Of a stretch of 64,000 nucleotides of DNA, positions 26,834 to 56,778 are shown in pieces. The stretch covers positions 27,312,099 to 27,376,098 of the forward strand of contig NC_088177.1 of the NCBI RefSeq assembly GCF_028769735.1, in the 5' to 3' direction. A program made the translations under genes and the position numbers. The notes under the pieces were generated by a model. The model saw only the letters and a list, made by a program, of their open reading frames with translations. It did no database searches and had not been told where the DNA came from. The number at the start of each line of letters is the position of its first letter. The first letter of the stretch is position 1. This DNA is from Zonotrichia leucophrys gambelii (Eukaryota > Chordata > Aves > Passeriformes > Passerellidae).

Positions 26834-27860
26834 TTAAAACCACTGCTAAAGATATATTCTACAAGGATTGTAGAACTTTAGGAAGAGTAGGATACTTAAA
26901 CAGATTTTTAGGGATTAGCCATTCAGTTTTTTTACAAAACCTTTGTGTTTGGTATACTTTTTTAGGACAAACTGATAACTAGTGTATGTATATTAGCAAA
27001 TGCTGAGATTAGAGGAATACCCTTTTGTTTAATTGTAAAAAAAATAATCTCAGTTAATCTGAAGAAAGATCATATGCACATTAGTATTGAAATTCTATGT
27101 AATCAAGTTAGGTTATTCAAAAAAATATGTGCATTTTGGGAGAACTGTGACTTCTCAATCACACAAAAAATAACATGAACACAGGTTTATTAGTAATGAC
27201 ACAGAAGTTCCAAACATAAACAAACTGATGAAAAGGTTTGTTATGATTCACGGAAGAATAAAAGAATTGAGCATTGTATTATGTGCCTCAAAGCAGAAAA
27301 ATAACTTTTTTGATACAAAAATAGCAAAACTGATTTGCATATTAAGGAGTACTTAAAAACCCACAATTTTTACTCAAGTTCTTTCAAGTTTGCTGCTCTA
27401 GATAAAGCAAAGGTTAGTGTAGTCATTATTTGTTACCACATCTGCTTCAGCTCTGCTCACTCTGTCTCAGACACAAAGCCTCTCAGGATCAAACAAAACT
27501 GAAGTAAGCACGGGGTTTTACCCTGCTGTCTGGGGTGCAGGCATCCTACCCTCATAATAGTCCCACACAGATTTTACTCTTGGATTTTGGATGACTGAAC
27601 TCTTTCACCTGCAACTGTCACTGTAAGTTTATATCAAAATTGCCTTTCATGCATGTGTAGGAATCTCTACTGATTTCAGAATATAGATACAATTTCAACC
27701 AGTAAAAAAGTAGGAGTGTATGAAATCTCTTGCTAAAAAATTCTTACCATACTTTTCAATTATGTTATGGATAAGACTTTCTAGTGACAAAGTTGAACAA
27801 AAATATAAATAGATTTTACATGGCAAAAATATTTCCATGTTTACAGAATTAGACATTTCA

Positions 27861-28154
<294 letters not shown>

Positions 28155-28201
28155 TTATAACAGAAGAAAAAGAAAAAAAAGGTATTTCAGATTAATAAGG
28201 C

Positions 28202-28226
28202 TTTTTTTTTTTTTTTTTTTTTTTTT
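28202..28226. repeat. 25-nt homopolymer T (A on the SCN2A sense strand)
   Basis: An uninterrupted run inside the 165-nt intron between exons 24 and 25, about 50 nt upstream of the exon 25 acceptor. Homopolymers of this length are prone to length variation and sequencing error. Confidence 0.95.
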
Positions 28227-28277
28227 GCTTACAGCTTATTTCAGCCTAAGGCATAATAGAAAAAAATCCAATTTTTA

Positions 28278-29172
<895 letters not shown>

Positions 29173-29951
29173 CTACAAAACAGGCATAGAAACTACACAT
29201 TAGTTTAACAGTGAATACAAAATATTTGCTTGTGGAGATTTCACTGCTGCAGGCACTTAGGAAACTGCACAGGATTGTGGAAGAGAGGCATCCAAGCCAT
29301 GTTTAGACTAAGCATATTTTCTTCAGGTATAGCTCTGCACCTTCACTATACCACACCAAGCCTCCTGCTGTGACTGCAGCTTACAAAAGAAAAAAAAAGA
29401 AAAGAAATTGAGCTTTACTAGTATAGTTTATTCAATTGTCTACTTTGAACTAGAGGAAAACTTGCTCCAAGGGAACAAGGGGCAGGCCAAAGGGTAAGAA
29501 AATGCACAGGTCTAATTAAAAATAAGCGCTCTGCCCTAAAGAAAGCAGTCAGGCAGCTTGCAGAGCACAATGAAAGTCTTAACTATAAATAAGATCAGTA
29601 TTACAAAAAAAACCCAAAAACCTCTCTGTGATAGTCTCTGTTTCCAAATATAAAGAATGGCTCAATGCATAATGAGAGGAGGAGAAGGTATTTCATGGCA
29701 ACAGGTGTGTTGTAGGACTGGGGAATTTTGATTCAAATGTACCATAGAGAAAATGGAGTACTGTAGGACTGCTCCTCTGCTTACCTAATTTCTTGTATTT
29801 TTCCCATGATTTCCATTTTCTTTAACTACAAAATTATAGTAACTCTTTGTTCTTTCATTTTTACTGTAATTTCTGAAAGATGTTAAAATTACATTCTCAA
29901 ATCTTGGAGCTCATACAATCAAAACAAATGGAGTCAAGGGACTACACTTAC

Positions 29952-30005
29952 ATTACGAGAATCCACAGCTGCGTACATGATATCCATCCATCCTTTAAAT
30001 GTAGC
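29952..30005 (-). CDS. SCN2A: SCN2A exon 22: domain III filter residue K
   Basis: This 54-nt micro-exon encodes exactly ATFKGWMDIMYAAVDSRN. The lysine in TFKGW is the K of the DEKA filter and is the residue most responsible for selecting sodium over calcium in this family. The acceptor is TTTATAG and the donor is CGTAAT followed by GTAAGT. It is too short to appear as a long reading frame and was located by reading the sequence between exons 21 and 23. The 779-nt intron after it (29,173-29,951) has no recognised content. Confidence 0.95.
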
Positions 30006-30549
30006 CTATAAACGGAACACAGGTGTTTAGGTCATACTGTTCCTGGAAAATGCCTTGTCAGAAGCATTTTTTAGGAGCTGAAGACTAAGTGTCTTTTGTA
30101 CTCATGAAAACCAGCAGAGTGAAATCCTAATAGCTCACTCTTGCTTTCTATTGTATGTTTTATTCATGAACAGGAATTGCAAGCCAATTCCAATATCTGA
30201 CTATAGAGGGGCAGCATCCATTAAGAACTCTTATGTCTATTATGAATAATATCTGGTGTAGAAGTTATTTTTCTGTGCATGAGCATTAGAGGTTTACTTG
30301 ATACAGATTCAATGCAGCTACGGTCTATTATGTTTGAATTACATTTTTTTTCTCATAGTCAGTATATCCTCTAGGCTTTGTGTTACTTCTTCTGTACAGT
30401 CATGGATTTATCTCACACTTCATAATTCAAACCAAGAATTGAGTGACAAAATTTCTAAATTAAAAAAAATAAGTAAAAAGCTTTTTACTGTTGCAGGTAA
30501 ACAACAGAGATACAGAAAGATAAACAGAAATTAAGGACTGGTGACTTAC

Positions 30550-30831
30550 CACTTGGAGCAGAGATAGGTAACCAAGGCCTACATTGTCAAAGTTGACCTT
30601 CACATTCTTCCAGCGGGCAGTTTCGTTGTTTTGTATGAGCTCCTCACACTGACTGAAGTTGTTAATTTGGCTGATATCGAATCTCTCATCAGTTGTAGTG
30701 TTAACACAGTAGTAAAACTTTCCAGCAAACAGATTTACTCCCATGATACTAAATATCAGCCAGAATATAAGGCAAACAAGAAGCACATTCATAATAGATG
30801 GAATTGCTCCTAACAGGGCATTCACCACAAC
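30550..30831 (-). CDS. SCN2A: SCN2A exon 21: domain III S5 and turret
   Basis: This 282-nt, phase-0 exon encodes the S4-S5 linker ([20 protein letters not shown]), S5 ([20 protein letters not shown]) and a turret with three N-glycosylation sequons (NTT, NFS, NET). It ends [20 protein letters not shown] then LQV at the pore helix. The turret ([20 protein letters not shown]) differs from mammalian Nav1.2, as expected for the least constrained extracellular part. The acceptor is GACTCCAG-like (TACTCCAG) and the donor is CAAGTG followed by GTAAGT. The 544-nt intron after it (30,006-30,549) is plain. Confidence 0.95.
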
Positions 30832-35655
<4,824 letters not shown>

Positions 35656-37645
35656 CTATACAAAAACAGAAAGGCAATATTGCTCATTCATCTCTATATC
35701 CTTTTGATACATATGGTGGGAATGATGTGTGCCCTGAACTTCTCAAGAAGATTCAAGGCTGGACCTCTTTCTCCAGGAAACCCTCTATAATGCAGAAAAA
35801 TTTTTATGTCAGACAAAGTAGAATAAAAGGATATTCTAGGTACCTGTTGATGAAATCATGTTGATAGCATGGTATAAAAGTGCCTTCTATAGTCACATAA
35901 ACCAGTCAACATTTGGTGGGATTTAAACAAAAATGAAGTCACATGCAAAAACAAAACACCCAAAAGCTGGGTGAATTGGAATGGACAATTTAGGTCAGGA
36001 CTTCCCATGATATCTTCAGGACTTGATGAGAATGTAAATGCTCTCAAAAACCACATCCAGACCTTGCTTTTGGTCAAAATGTAACATTCTAGTGTCCAGA
36101 AAATCTTATTCAACAGCCATAGCTACCAGTGCTGTTCAGATTTAACAGGACTAAGCAAGACTGAGAACCAACTGTTTGTTAGACAATGGTAGAAGCTTCA
36201 CTGTTAGGCATATCCACACTTCATTACATTCCCTGTGACTCCTTTAACCACTTCATCAATTCTGGCTTGCATAACGCTGGTCTGGTCTGCAGGCAGATGA
36301 GTAAATAAACTAGAATAGCTGTAAAATAAATAATACAATTATCTTTCATCAATAATCCTTGGAAATGTATTTCTATTAGCCATTGGGAAGGAGTGGCCCT
36401 AATAAATCAAAAATAAAACATATCACCTTCTATTTATGTCTATTTAATGCCCTTCCCTTCCATCCTTCCTGCTCTCTCAATTCCTTCATCTCCAAATTGT
36501 TATTTTGGCTTTTTTATTTCAATCCCCTGTCTATAGATTAAAATGAATGCCTCAGATTTAATTTTTTTTTATTTTAAAAATGCACCAAGATAAGGTTGAC
36601 ATGAAAAACTAATAAAGCTAATAAAGCTAGTCATAGAAGTAACTAAACCACAGATTATCAAATAAGAATTAAATATTTGTTGATAAATACAAGTTCTACT
36701 GGTCGTGGCAATTTATACATCAGATGATTGAGCCAATACATATTGTACAGAGGTATAGACTCAATCATAAAATTCTATATGAGCATATAGTCATGTCTTA
36801 TCACAGGATCTGCAATGCTGCTCTGGATTTACAAAGTATAGCATTTTCCAAGCTCTGTGTAGTAAAGAGCTCCACTGTAGTTTTAGGGAGATATTAAGCA
36901 ATTTCTACAGAATTCTTATGCTTTTCATAATGCACAAATAGGTGGTTTAAGATATACCCTTAACTTGCATTCCATGGGAATTACATCTGTGGAGCTGAGA
37001 GGTAAATCAGGCTATTGGGAATGGAAGGGAAATGAACATCTGCTATGTGGTCAAACATCTGTAGTCTTCCATTTATGCTATCCAGGACTTTACATACATT
37101 GTTGAGCAAGTAGACCTGAAATTACAATGCACTTCTCACTAGGTCTCCGTCAGAGAATGTGTAGCTGCTCCTTGGTAGTGCAGCCTTTGGGAAATCATGT
37201 GGGAACCCATTCCAGGGGGGCTTATCTATGGTTCTCTGAACTGTCTCTTTGAGGTCACGCCCATGATAGCGTGAAAAGTGCAAGAGTACTGAATAGTACA
37301 ATGGAACTGACAATTCCTAGCAGTATGTTCCTTTCATTTTGCACAGAGTAAGTGACAGGACACTTACAGTAATTCATTAGAAATTAGAAACAGTTTGAAA
37401 AATTTCTTCCATATACAAAAAAAAACTGAAGAGGCTAAACAGCATCTTTTCTATACCATCAAAAAACCATAGTAAAAAGCATAATTTCAAGAAAGAATTA
37501 CAACTTCATAAAACTAGAGAATTTTAAAAAAACATCTCTAGAGAAATAAGTATATCCAAATTTTTTTTCCATTCTGAACAGAATTATAAACCATACCACC
37601 ACACCAGTTAAAATAGAGTTTTTGTTGAATAGAACAGAAATCTTA

Positions 37646-37918
<273 letters not shown>

Positions 37919-38262
37919 CTACAGTAATTTTTTTGTATTGCTGTTCAGCTCAGCTGAAAGATGAATACTCTTTGGAACCAGCCTTATGAAAAGTATTAAG
38001 TGAAAGCTGAAGTTATACTTGAGGGAAAGATACGTGCCTTATCATCATGTATATTTTTTCAATTCAAATTTTTTCCTGGCCATTCCTACAGGACACTGCA
38101 AATTGTGAAGACATTTAATTATATCTTGCAGATATATATTTATATCAGAACATATATTAATTTGACATCAAATTCTAATTTGTTACCTGTAGCTATGTGA
38201 TTAACTGTAATTTTAAATGCTTGCTGTTTAAAATCACAATAGTCACAATAGTTCCACACTTA

Positions 38263-38442
<180 letters not shown>

Positions 38443-38785
38443 TTAAGATGTCAGAATAAAGTAAATATTTATAAACAATCACAATGAATGGTAATAATTT
38501 GACTTATTTCTTATCATAGTGCTGGTGCATTAGATCCTTATAATTCCTCTTTGAGCATTTTTGTTTAGTATTTGAATTTAAATCTTTTTATCTTTTGCAA
38601 TACCTTCCAAAGAGATAGAACACACAAGAACAGTAAATCTATGGCAGTAACTCTGAAAGAGTTACTAATACTATCAGATTACAACTATAATCACTAAACT
38701 TCTTTTGATTTTGAATAAAAAGAGAATCCTGCACAAATCTACACAACTAGGTCTATTTATCTTGCCTTTATTTTGCTTTGCCTAC

Positions 38786-38906
38786 CTTCTGTAAAACAAG
38801 CTTCTGGCTCTAGAACTTCTTCTGGTTCTGCTTCTGGCTGTTCACCTTCTGGAGGTAGTCCAATGTCAACTGTGCTGCCTTCTGATGAACTGGATGCATT
38901 CAATTT
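38786..38906 (-). CDS. SCN2A: SCN2A exon 17: acidic part of the II-III linker
   Basis: This 121-nt exon encodes [20 protein letters not shown], a glutamate- and proline-rich segment ([16 protein letters not shown]) and CFTE. The translation matches the Nav1.2 II-III linker and is among its more variable parts. The acceptor is TTCACAG and the donor is GAAG followed by GTAGGC. It ends one base into a glycine codon. Only a 362-nt intron (38,424-38,785) separates it from exon 18, with nothing recognisable inside. Confidence 0.93.
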
Positions 38907-48746
<9,840 letters not shown>

Positions 48747-49161
48747 CTAAAATAAAATAAGGAAAAAATTACTGTTATTTTTAAGTCATAAAAGATATGT
48801 CATTAAAAGTTTTTCAATATGAGACAATTTTTATTTCACATGTAACACTTTATTTCTATGCACCTTCCTGCTATTCTTTTCAGTTTATAATCCCTGTCCC
48901 CAACATTTTATTATCTTGCCAAAAGCACTTTTAGCTGATTTAACTGCACTAATACAGGTGAAAATCTGAGCTGTTCCTTGACTGTCTTCTCCACAATCTG
49001 CAGTAGTACAGATCTGCTCCTCAACATGGAGAAAGACATAAAAAGGCAGAATACAACATAATGCAGTGATTTATGCAAGCTGTGTCCACTGTAGTGTTCA
49101 TAGGACAGCGGAATGTAGGCTAATGCCAGTCCTCTACAGTGCAACAGACCACAGCTCTAGT

Positions 49162-49193
49162 GACCATCTCTAATTCAGACCATCTCTAATTCA
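49162..49193. repeat. 16-bp perfect tandem duplication
   Basis: GACCATCTCTAATTCA occurs twice in direct succession within intron 15. It looks like a recent replication slip. Confidence 0.9.
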
Positions 49194-49199
49194 GAATAT

Positions 49200-50190
49200 A
49201 GTAAAATTTTGTATTTGGCAAGTATACATGAGTCTATCTTGGTCCTGGGCAGGAACACTAGCTAAGAGATAGAGTCCCCAGATGTGGTACTCCTCAATTT
49301 CAGTAAACTATTTAATCTCAGTTTCAAGCAGCTATTTCAGACTTTCTTGCATGACATTTTACAAACATACAAGAGAAATTTGGATTGCAAGCAATTATGA
49401 CAGACCATGTGCAAAACTGATTAAAAATAATTTAATTAAAAATCAGTTAAATTATATTTGCAGTTCTTCCTGTTATGCCACAGTACTCACATTACTCTGG
49501 TGATACTTGGTAGTGATGACTCTGGATAAGCATATTTATAAAATTTGTGGATCATACTAAAAAGAAAAAGGATGCCAGCATTCAAGGAGAAAGAACTAAA
49601 AATAACATAGTCATGATTTATGGCAAGTTAGTGAAATTATTCAAAATCAATATTTTGTTTAATTCTGAAGTACTGTTGTGGAAAGGATTGTTAAGAAAAA
49701 TGAAAAGTATATATAAAGAAAGTGTGAAAATAGGCAAAGTGGAAGCACTGCAGAAAGGGGTATAGAAGCTGCATCAGGAAAGCAATGTTGGTATAGAAAT
49801 TTCATGTGTCTTTTGGGGATGTACTACAATGAACGCTCAGTGTAAGAAATGAAAGTATCATTATTCCACATTATTCAGTACTTGTGTCTTTATTAAAAAT
49901 GTTGCTTGGGAAGAATTCAGAAGCCAGTAGCAAAATGGATAAGCCATTTACAAATCATCACTTATGAGAAAAAAATTGAAGAGTCAGGCTTGTTTTGTTT
50001 CCCAGAGAAATGACTGAAAGTGGAAACAGTAAGCTTTTAAATATTATAAATGTTGTCATAAAAACCAGCAGTTTTCCATCAATATTGAGATAATTTAGTT
50101 TACTTGGCTGTAAAGGTGATTTAAATTAGATGGTTTTTTAAAAGGCACTCTTAACTGTAAGTACAATTCAGCACTGCCCTTATTAAAGAG
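49200..50190 (+). mobile_element. very old, degraded CR1-like LINE copy
   Basis: Faint similarity to CR1 can be followed along the plus strand: ATTTATAAAATTTGTGGATCATAC (the RT active-site area in intact copies), then near 49,915-50,070 AGAAGCCAGTAGCAAAATGG, CTTATGAGAAAAAAATTGAA, GTCAGGCTTGTTTTG and AAATATTATAAATGTTGTCA, in the same order as in CR1 consensus sequences. Divergence is high and no frame survives. It is probably older than the bird radiation. Confidence 0.5.
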
Positions 50191-50340
50191 GTTATAAACT
50201 TACTGAGATTTAAAAGAAAAATAGAGAAACATTCTTCATAGATAACCAAGGTGTATTTGAACCTGGTGTACAGAAAGGGCAAGTGAAATACATGATTTCC
50301 TGAAGTCCTTTTCTAGTTTTCATTTTAGATTTCTAAATCA

Positions 50341-50784
<444 letters not shown>

Positions 50785-52459
50785 TTATCTAATTAGAATG
50801 AAATTGCTGCTATACATTGTATATGTCAGTTACCATGCGTCTACATCATGTCTCTTGTAATCGTTCAAAGTTTTAGTTACAAAATTCTGATTCCAGTTCT
50901 TTGTACAATACTACACATCAGCAGTGGTAAGTCCTGATTCAAGTGATTAGAAATCAAAAATAATATCTCTATGCTCATTTCAATTACATTGAAATTATCA
51001 CAAAGACTCCTATTCAGACTTTGACTCTTTGGATGACTTTAGGTATTTGTAAAGAAGTTTTACTTGTTAAAGAAGTTGGACAAAACAGTCTTTCTCCTGT
51101 AAACTCTGAGAAAATATTACTGAAAATAAATGAGCACATATGAAATGTGATCAGTTTAACAGGACCATAAGTATATAGTCACTTCCAGATGCTTTCAACT
51201 TAACAGGCTGTGAGATGGAGGAAATGGCTTTCCTAAAAAGAGAAACAAGCTAGAGTTGTTAATTACAGACATAAAAGTGACTTGCAAGTATCTTTAACAA
51301 CATAATTTCAGTCTTTTAAAATAAATGTAATGTGTTTTACAAAGCTTGTCATGCAACATTGAGAAAAACAAAGGAAAGTATATTAATAAGTACAACTTAA
51401 AACAGACAAAAATCAAATTTGTTGAAAGATACAGCAATTGTTCAGACAATTGAAAGAAGAATACTAAACTGAAGATAAAACTAAATATTATTTCATGTGA
51501 TGATTTTGTTTCATAAAGAAGATATGACATAAAAACAACTTGACATAAATGTCAAGTTAAAACCAGAGTCTACTACCGAGAGAGAAGTCAATCCAGACAG
51601 ATTTTTGACTTCAGGCAAAGTACAATGTAATGCTATGCAGATAACCAGAAAAAACTTATTTAAAATCCCTTATTTTTTAAAGGGGATGTATTTAACTTTC
51701 ATTTCAAGTTAATTTTTTTTTTTTCATTTAAGGCAGAAGTTGATCTTGATGACCAGGAACTCTAGCTTCATGTCTGTCACTGTTTAGGTCTTTTCAGAAG
51801 AATGTTTGGACACTGAATCGTATGCTAGCCCAGTCTGTAAGAAAACCAAGGTTTTTCAAGTTCCTGTTCATGAAAGAGATCTCTAATAACAGACAGAGAT
51901 GCTGTAGTGACTTCTGAGCAGAAAAGCTGTCAGACAGCAGATAGACTCTTGCAGGGGTATAGAGAAGGCTGGTAGGGAGGAAAAGCCCCTGGACAATGAA
52001 AAATCTTAACACTACTCTCTTGTAAAACTAACCAACAAAGGTAATTGGTAATGGAAGTCTATAAGCTAAAATTTTCAATCAACTTTTATTAATTAACTCA
52101 TTATTTCCCAAGCAATTCACTAATCTTCAGTCACATGTAGGGTAGGCCCTGTGGCTCTTGAATTTTTTAACTCCCTCATCTAGGGAGAAGACTCTAAGAA
52201 ATACCTCTCTTAGAAAAGTTAATCCTTTAAGCATGCTTTTGACAAGAATAGAATTGATGTTGACAATATCTTGAAGGAGAAATAGACATTGCTATGTTAA
52301 TATGCAAAACAAACTTGATATAATATATACATGCCATGTAGTGAATACGCAATTTAGCATTTTGTAAGTTCTGAAAATATCTTCTGTCTCAGCCAAATAT
52401 TTAATTTGCAAATGAAAAATGCACAAAATATATATGTACAAATACAAAAATGTAATCTA

Positions 52460-52681
<222 letters not shown>

Positions 52682-53509
52682 TTACTCCAGTATAGGAAGA
52701 AAATATTTAAAAAGTAAAACTAATGGTATCAACACATGCTAAGTTATATTATCAGCAAGAAATTAAATCTGAACATTTTCTCTAGATTTCCATACACTGG
52801 AGTTAGGAATAAAATTAATATTTGAAACTTACATATGCATCATAGAGTTTGGGTTATTAATAAAAAGAATGGGAAAATGTGGTTTTTATCTAGCCTGTTA
52901 ATATGCACGTCTGCCAATACACAGAATATTATCTGATTTTAATGCTAATTTTTATCTACTTAGAGCTCGTCTTTGCCCTTGGACCACATTTGACTTCTAG
53001 AAATAAAGATAATTGTTCCTATCATAAACTTATTTTATTAAGAAAAAAGTTATACAGAAAGTTGAGCAGAACTGTTCTTCTTCAGGATGACCTGTGGAAG
53101 ACATTGTCATTCCATTTCATCATTTCCTTACATCTGTCATGCTTACTGGGTCTTTCCCCTCTAAAATTCCTTGAACACCCAGATCCTTAGGAGGTGCTAG
53201 TGAGGAACACAATGGGTGTGGGAATGGAACTGAAAGTTCTTATGATTTGTAACTATTCATCAAATAAAAAAACCCTCCTTTAATGAGCTTCAATGACAGA
53301 AGATGAAGATTTTAAAAATCAAAGTGCATATATTGACTCAGTAGATCTTGATTCTGTAAAGTAAGAGTGGTGAAATTTACAAATATCAACAACTTAAATT
53401 TAAGTTCAACAATCCCAAACCTCTAAATAGTCAACTTTTTCTTTTATATGAATGTGCATAAGTCACAAAAGAATTAAAGAAAAATGCATTTTACAAACAT
53501 GGCACATCA

Positions 53510-53800
<291 letters not shown>

Positions 53801-54057
53801 CTATTCCAGAATCACCTGGATATTTCTTTGAAACTAAATGCTGTTTTCCAAGGTACTGTTGGTAAATTGTGTTCATATTTTGAAATTGAGACTGCTTTCA
53901 GTTAAAAGAAATTAAAATTTAAAATAATCTATTAAAAAAACCCCACACACCAAAATCCACCCCCAAAACAACTATACTAAAGATTCAATAGATAAAAGAA
54001 CCATTCACAAGCTAATGCTAGATAGAATGCAAAAGAGAAATTTGTCTTAGAATCCTG

Positions 54058-54712
54058 CCATAAGGTTGGGGATGAGGGGATTGAAAGCAGCCCAGCAGAC
54101 AGAGTCTTGGGGTTATTGGTGGCTGAAAAATTGCATGTGAGCCAACCATGTCAGTCACAGCCCAGAGAGCCAAAATGCTCCTGGGCAGCATCAAAAGCAG
54201 CATGGCCAGAGGGCTGAGGAAAGGGGTTCTCCTCCCCCAGCTGGAGTGCTGTGTTCAGCTCTAGGGTTCCCAGCATGAGAGCAGCTTCAGAGGAGGCCAC
54301 AAAGATATTCAGGGACAGAGCACATGGCCTATGAAGACAGGCTGAGAGACCTGGGGTTACTTATCCAGAGAAGGGAAGGCTCCAAGGAGACCTTATTGCA
54401 GCCTTCCAGCACTTATAATGGGCCTGCAGGAAAGATGGAGAGGGAGCCTTTATCTGGGAGTGCAGTGAGAGGATGAGGGTGTACAGTTTTAAACAGAAAG
54501 AAGGTAGGTTTAGATTAGGTAGTAGGCAAAAATTCTTTACTGTGAGAGTGGTGAGGCCCTGGCAGAGGTTGTCCAGGGAAGATGTAGATGTCCTATCCTT
54601 GGATGTGTTCAAGGACAGGTTGGATGGGGCTTGGAGCAATCAGCTCCAGTGAAAGGTGTTCCTGTCCATGGCAGGGGGATTGGAACTCTAGATGATATTT
54701 AAGGTCCCTTCC
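54058..54712 (+). mobile_element. CR1 LINE 3' portion in SCN2A intron 12
   Basis: About 650 nt follow the CR1 3' half in order: GATTGAAAGCAGCCCAGCAG, a CCAGAGAGCCAAAATGCTCC segment, CTGAGAGACCTGGGGTTA, TGGATGTGTTCAAGGACAGG, and a terminal GATGATATTTAAGGTCCCTT. It is inserted opposite to the direction of SCN2A. Frames are broken and it lacks the reverse transcriptase domain. Confidence 0.92.
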
Positions 54713-55296
54713 AAAAAAATATTTTAAAATATCCTCATGAAAGATAAGCATTTAGAGCAAGCCTGAAGTCAGACAAGTATTTAGGCAGCATTATGGTCCA
54801 CATGCGCACAACTGCTCTTTATTACCTTCCAATTTTCTATTTGGGCATAGTCATTTAAGCCTCAACATAATGTTTCAACCTTTCTTACAAATAATTGCTT
54901 AATTCCATGATTCAGAGTAATTGTATTTAGCCTTACAGAAAGAAGAACATCATCCCTCCTTTGTAAAACAGCAAGTCTATTGAATTGGTAGAAAGGGATT
55001 GTTCTACTGCAAGAAACATAGCCATTTTTAAATTGGAAACTTGCTACTTCTACCTCAAACCTATCAGTATGTTGCAAGATTTATTTTTTTCCAAATTTAT
55101 CAGTCCCAAATAAAAAAATAAAAAAATAAAAAAAAACCACCAAAAAATCCCTCCCCTAACTCCATATAGAAATCTCTTCTTGTCTGTACCCTCTAGGCTG
55201 AAATAGCTGCCTTAAAACATCACTACCACTTAATGCATCACACATTTAATAGCACTTTTAAGGCACTGTCATACAAAAAATATCTGTGCTACATAC

Positions 55297-55429
55297 CTTC
55301 CATTGTGTTTGTAAGCATGCTGGCTATACTCATTGCTCTTTGCCTTGCACTAGGGTCTGTTAGGTAGTCCATAGGAACGTGGTAAGAACTAGAATGTCTC
55401 TTTCTTAAGTCAGTTTCCGTAGTAGTGCC
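55297..55429 (-). CDS. SCN2A: SCN2A exon 12: end of the I-II linker
   Basis: This 133-nt exon encodes [20 protein letters not shown] and then [31 protein letters not shown] corresponds to the last protein kinase A site of the linker (RKRRSSS in human, from memory). The acceptor is TTTTCAG and the donor is GGAAG followed by GTATGT. It ends one base into a glutamate codon completed by exon 13. The downstream intron (53,761-55,296; 1,536 nt) contains a CR1 insertion in the antisense direction relative to the gene and an A-rich tract near 55,107-55,137. Confidence 0.95.
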
Positions 55430-56397
55430 CTGAAAATAAAGCACTGATGAAGTAGCTAATTGATGGTACATTTAATAACACTGTGAGTTACTGTAGAGCT
55501 CTACTGGTTTAGAACACTGCTGTCCCACACCATGCTCCAGTTCTGCTGAGGCTCCACAGCAGACTAAGGTATGCCTGACTCTGCAGAGAACAAATAGTCA
55601 AACACTGCAGCACATTGCTCTTGTGCCTGAAGAATATGTTTTTAAGTATTTTGCTGAAACAGGGCTGAGATATTAAAGCAGATTTCAGACTAAAAAATGT
55701 TTCACAGCGCTTGTCAATGAGCTCTGCTCTAAATATCTTTCTATTTAGGCAGTGAAGTCTTTTTCTAAACATAAAAATGCACAGCCCACACAGCTAGCAG
55801 TAAAGGAACTAAACATAAGTGAATTTTCTTAAGATAACTCTTAATTTAGAATAAACTATGAATTTCCTAGCACATTTTCCAGACAAATTAAAAAATATTT
55901 AGTAATGCTGACATGAAAAAACCCATAGAAAAATTAGCTATATTACAGTCATAACCCTTGTAAGTTGTACTACCAGGGTAACATCAGAAGTTTCATGTAT
56001 GGACAGCAGGAAGCTAAATACCAATTTAAAATATTCCATTAGGTAAATGTAATTTTTTTTCCATTTTGATATCCTTTCTGATATACAAGTACAGAACCAT
56101 CCAGTTGAGTCTAAGCATAATGAATCAATGAGTGAAAGACTACACAAACTAAACTTATTCAATGGTTTACTATGTTATTCTGTTAATTCTTAATCAGTTT
56201 GCATGCATTTTCACATATTTAATTTATGAGAGCTGGCAAACTTTAATTTCTCCTTTAGCTTATAGCTGAAATACGTGAGAGGAGCGTTCACAGCTTAGCC
56301 AGAAAGGTCATTGTTGCCATGTGACTAAATTTGTGGAAACAGTGACTGATCATACAGGGACAGAACATCATGCCTGAGCTATTGCAGACTTCCTTAC

Positions 56398-56778
56398 ATT
56401 GCTAGCAGTGGCTGCTTTATCAATCATCACCTCTGGCAGAAGCTGTCCCGTAGGCGATGTCAAAGCTGGCGGCCCCCCAACTAACGACACCACTCCATTG
56501 CAGTCCACAGTGCTGTGCATCTTCCCGTTTGCTGGAAGTGCAGGGACTGTTCTGGATGACCTACTGGCCTGGCTGATGTTGCTGTTGCGTCGTTCTCCGT
56601 GTCTATGAGGAACAAAGAGAGAATCTCTTCTGCTCTCGTTGTCTTCAAAAGTGCTGTGCTCATCATCAGCAAAGTCATTTTCTGATCCTACATCCTTTGC
56701 TCGACCTCTGAAGCTGAAAAGACTTGTTCTGCTGTTGCGCCTTGGGGAAAACAGGGAGCCACGAATGCTCAGCAAAGA
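56398..56778 (-). CDS. SCN2A: SCN2A exon 11: I-II linker phosphorylation region, two donor sites
   Basis: This 381-nt, phase-0 exon continues the I-II linker, starting [20 protein letters not shown]. The RRNS and RRDS sequences match protein kinase A sites of mammalian Nav1.2, and the segment is known to down-regulate current when phosphorylated. The distal donor is AGCAAT followed by GTAAGG. An in-frame proximal donor, CCAGAG followed by GTGATG, lies 33 nt upstream, so the exon can also end at 56,431 and omit the 11 residues [11 protein letters not shown]. Both forms stay in frame with exon 12. The next intron (55,430-56,397; 968 nt) shows nothing recognisable. Confidence 0.95.

Noticed and set aside
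37122..37313. A 63-codon minus-strand frame in intron 19
   Set aside because: No similarity to sodium channels and no splice sites fitting a coding exon; a chance frame.
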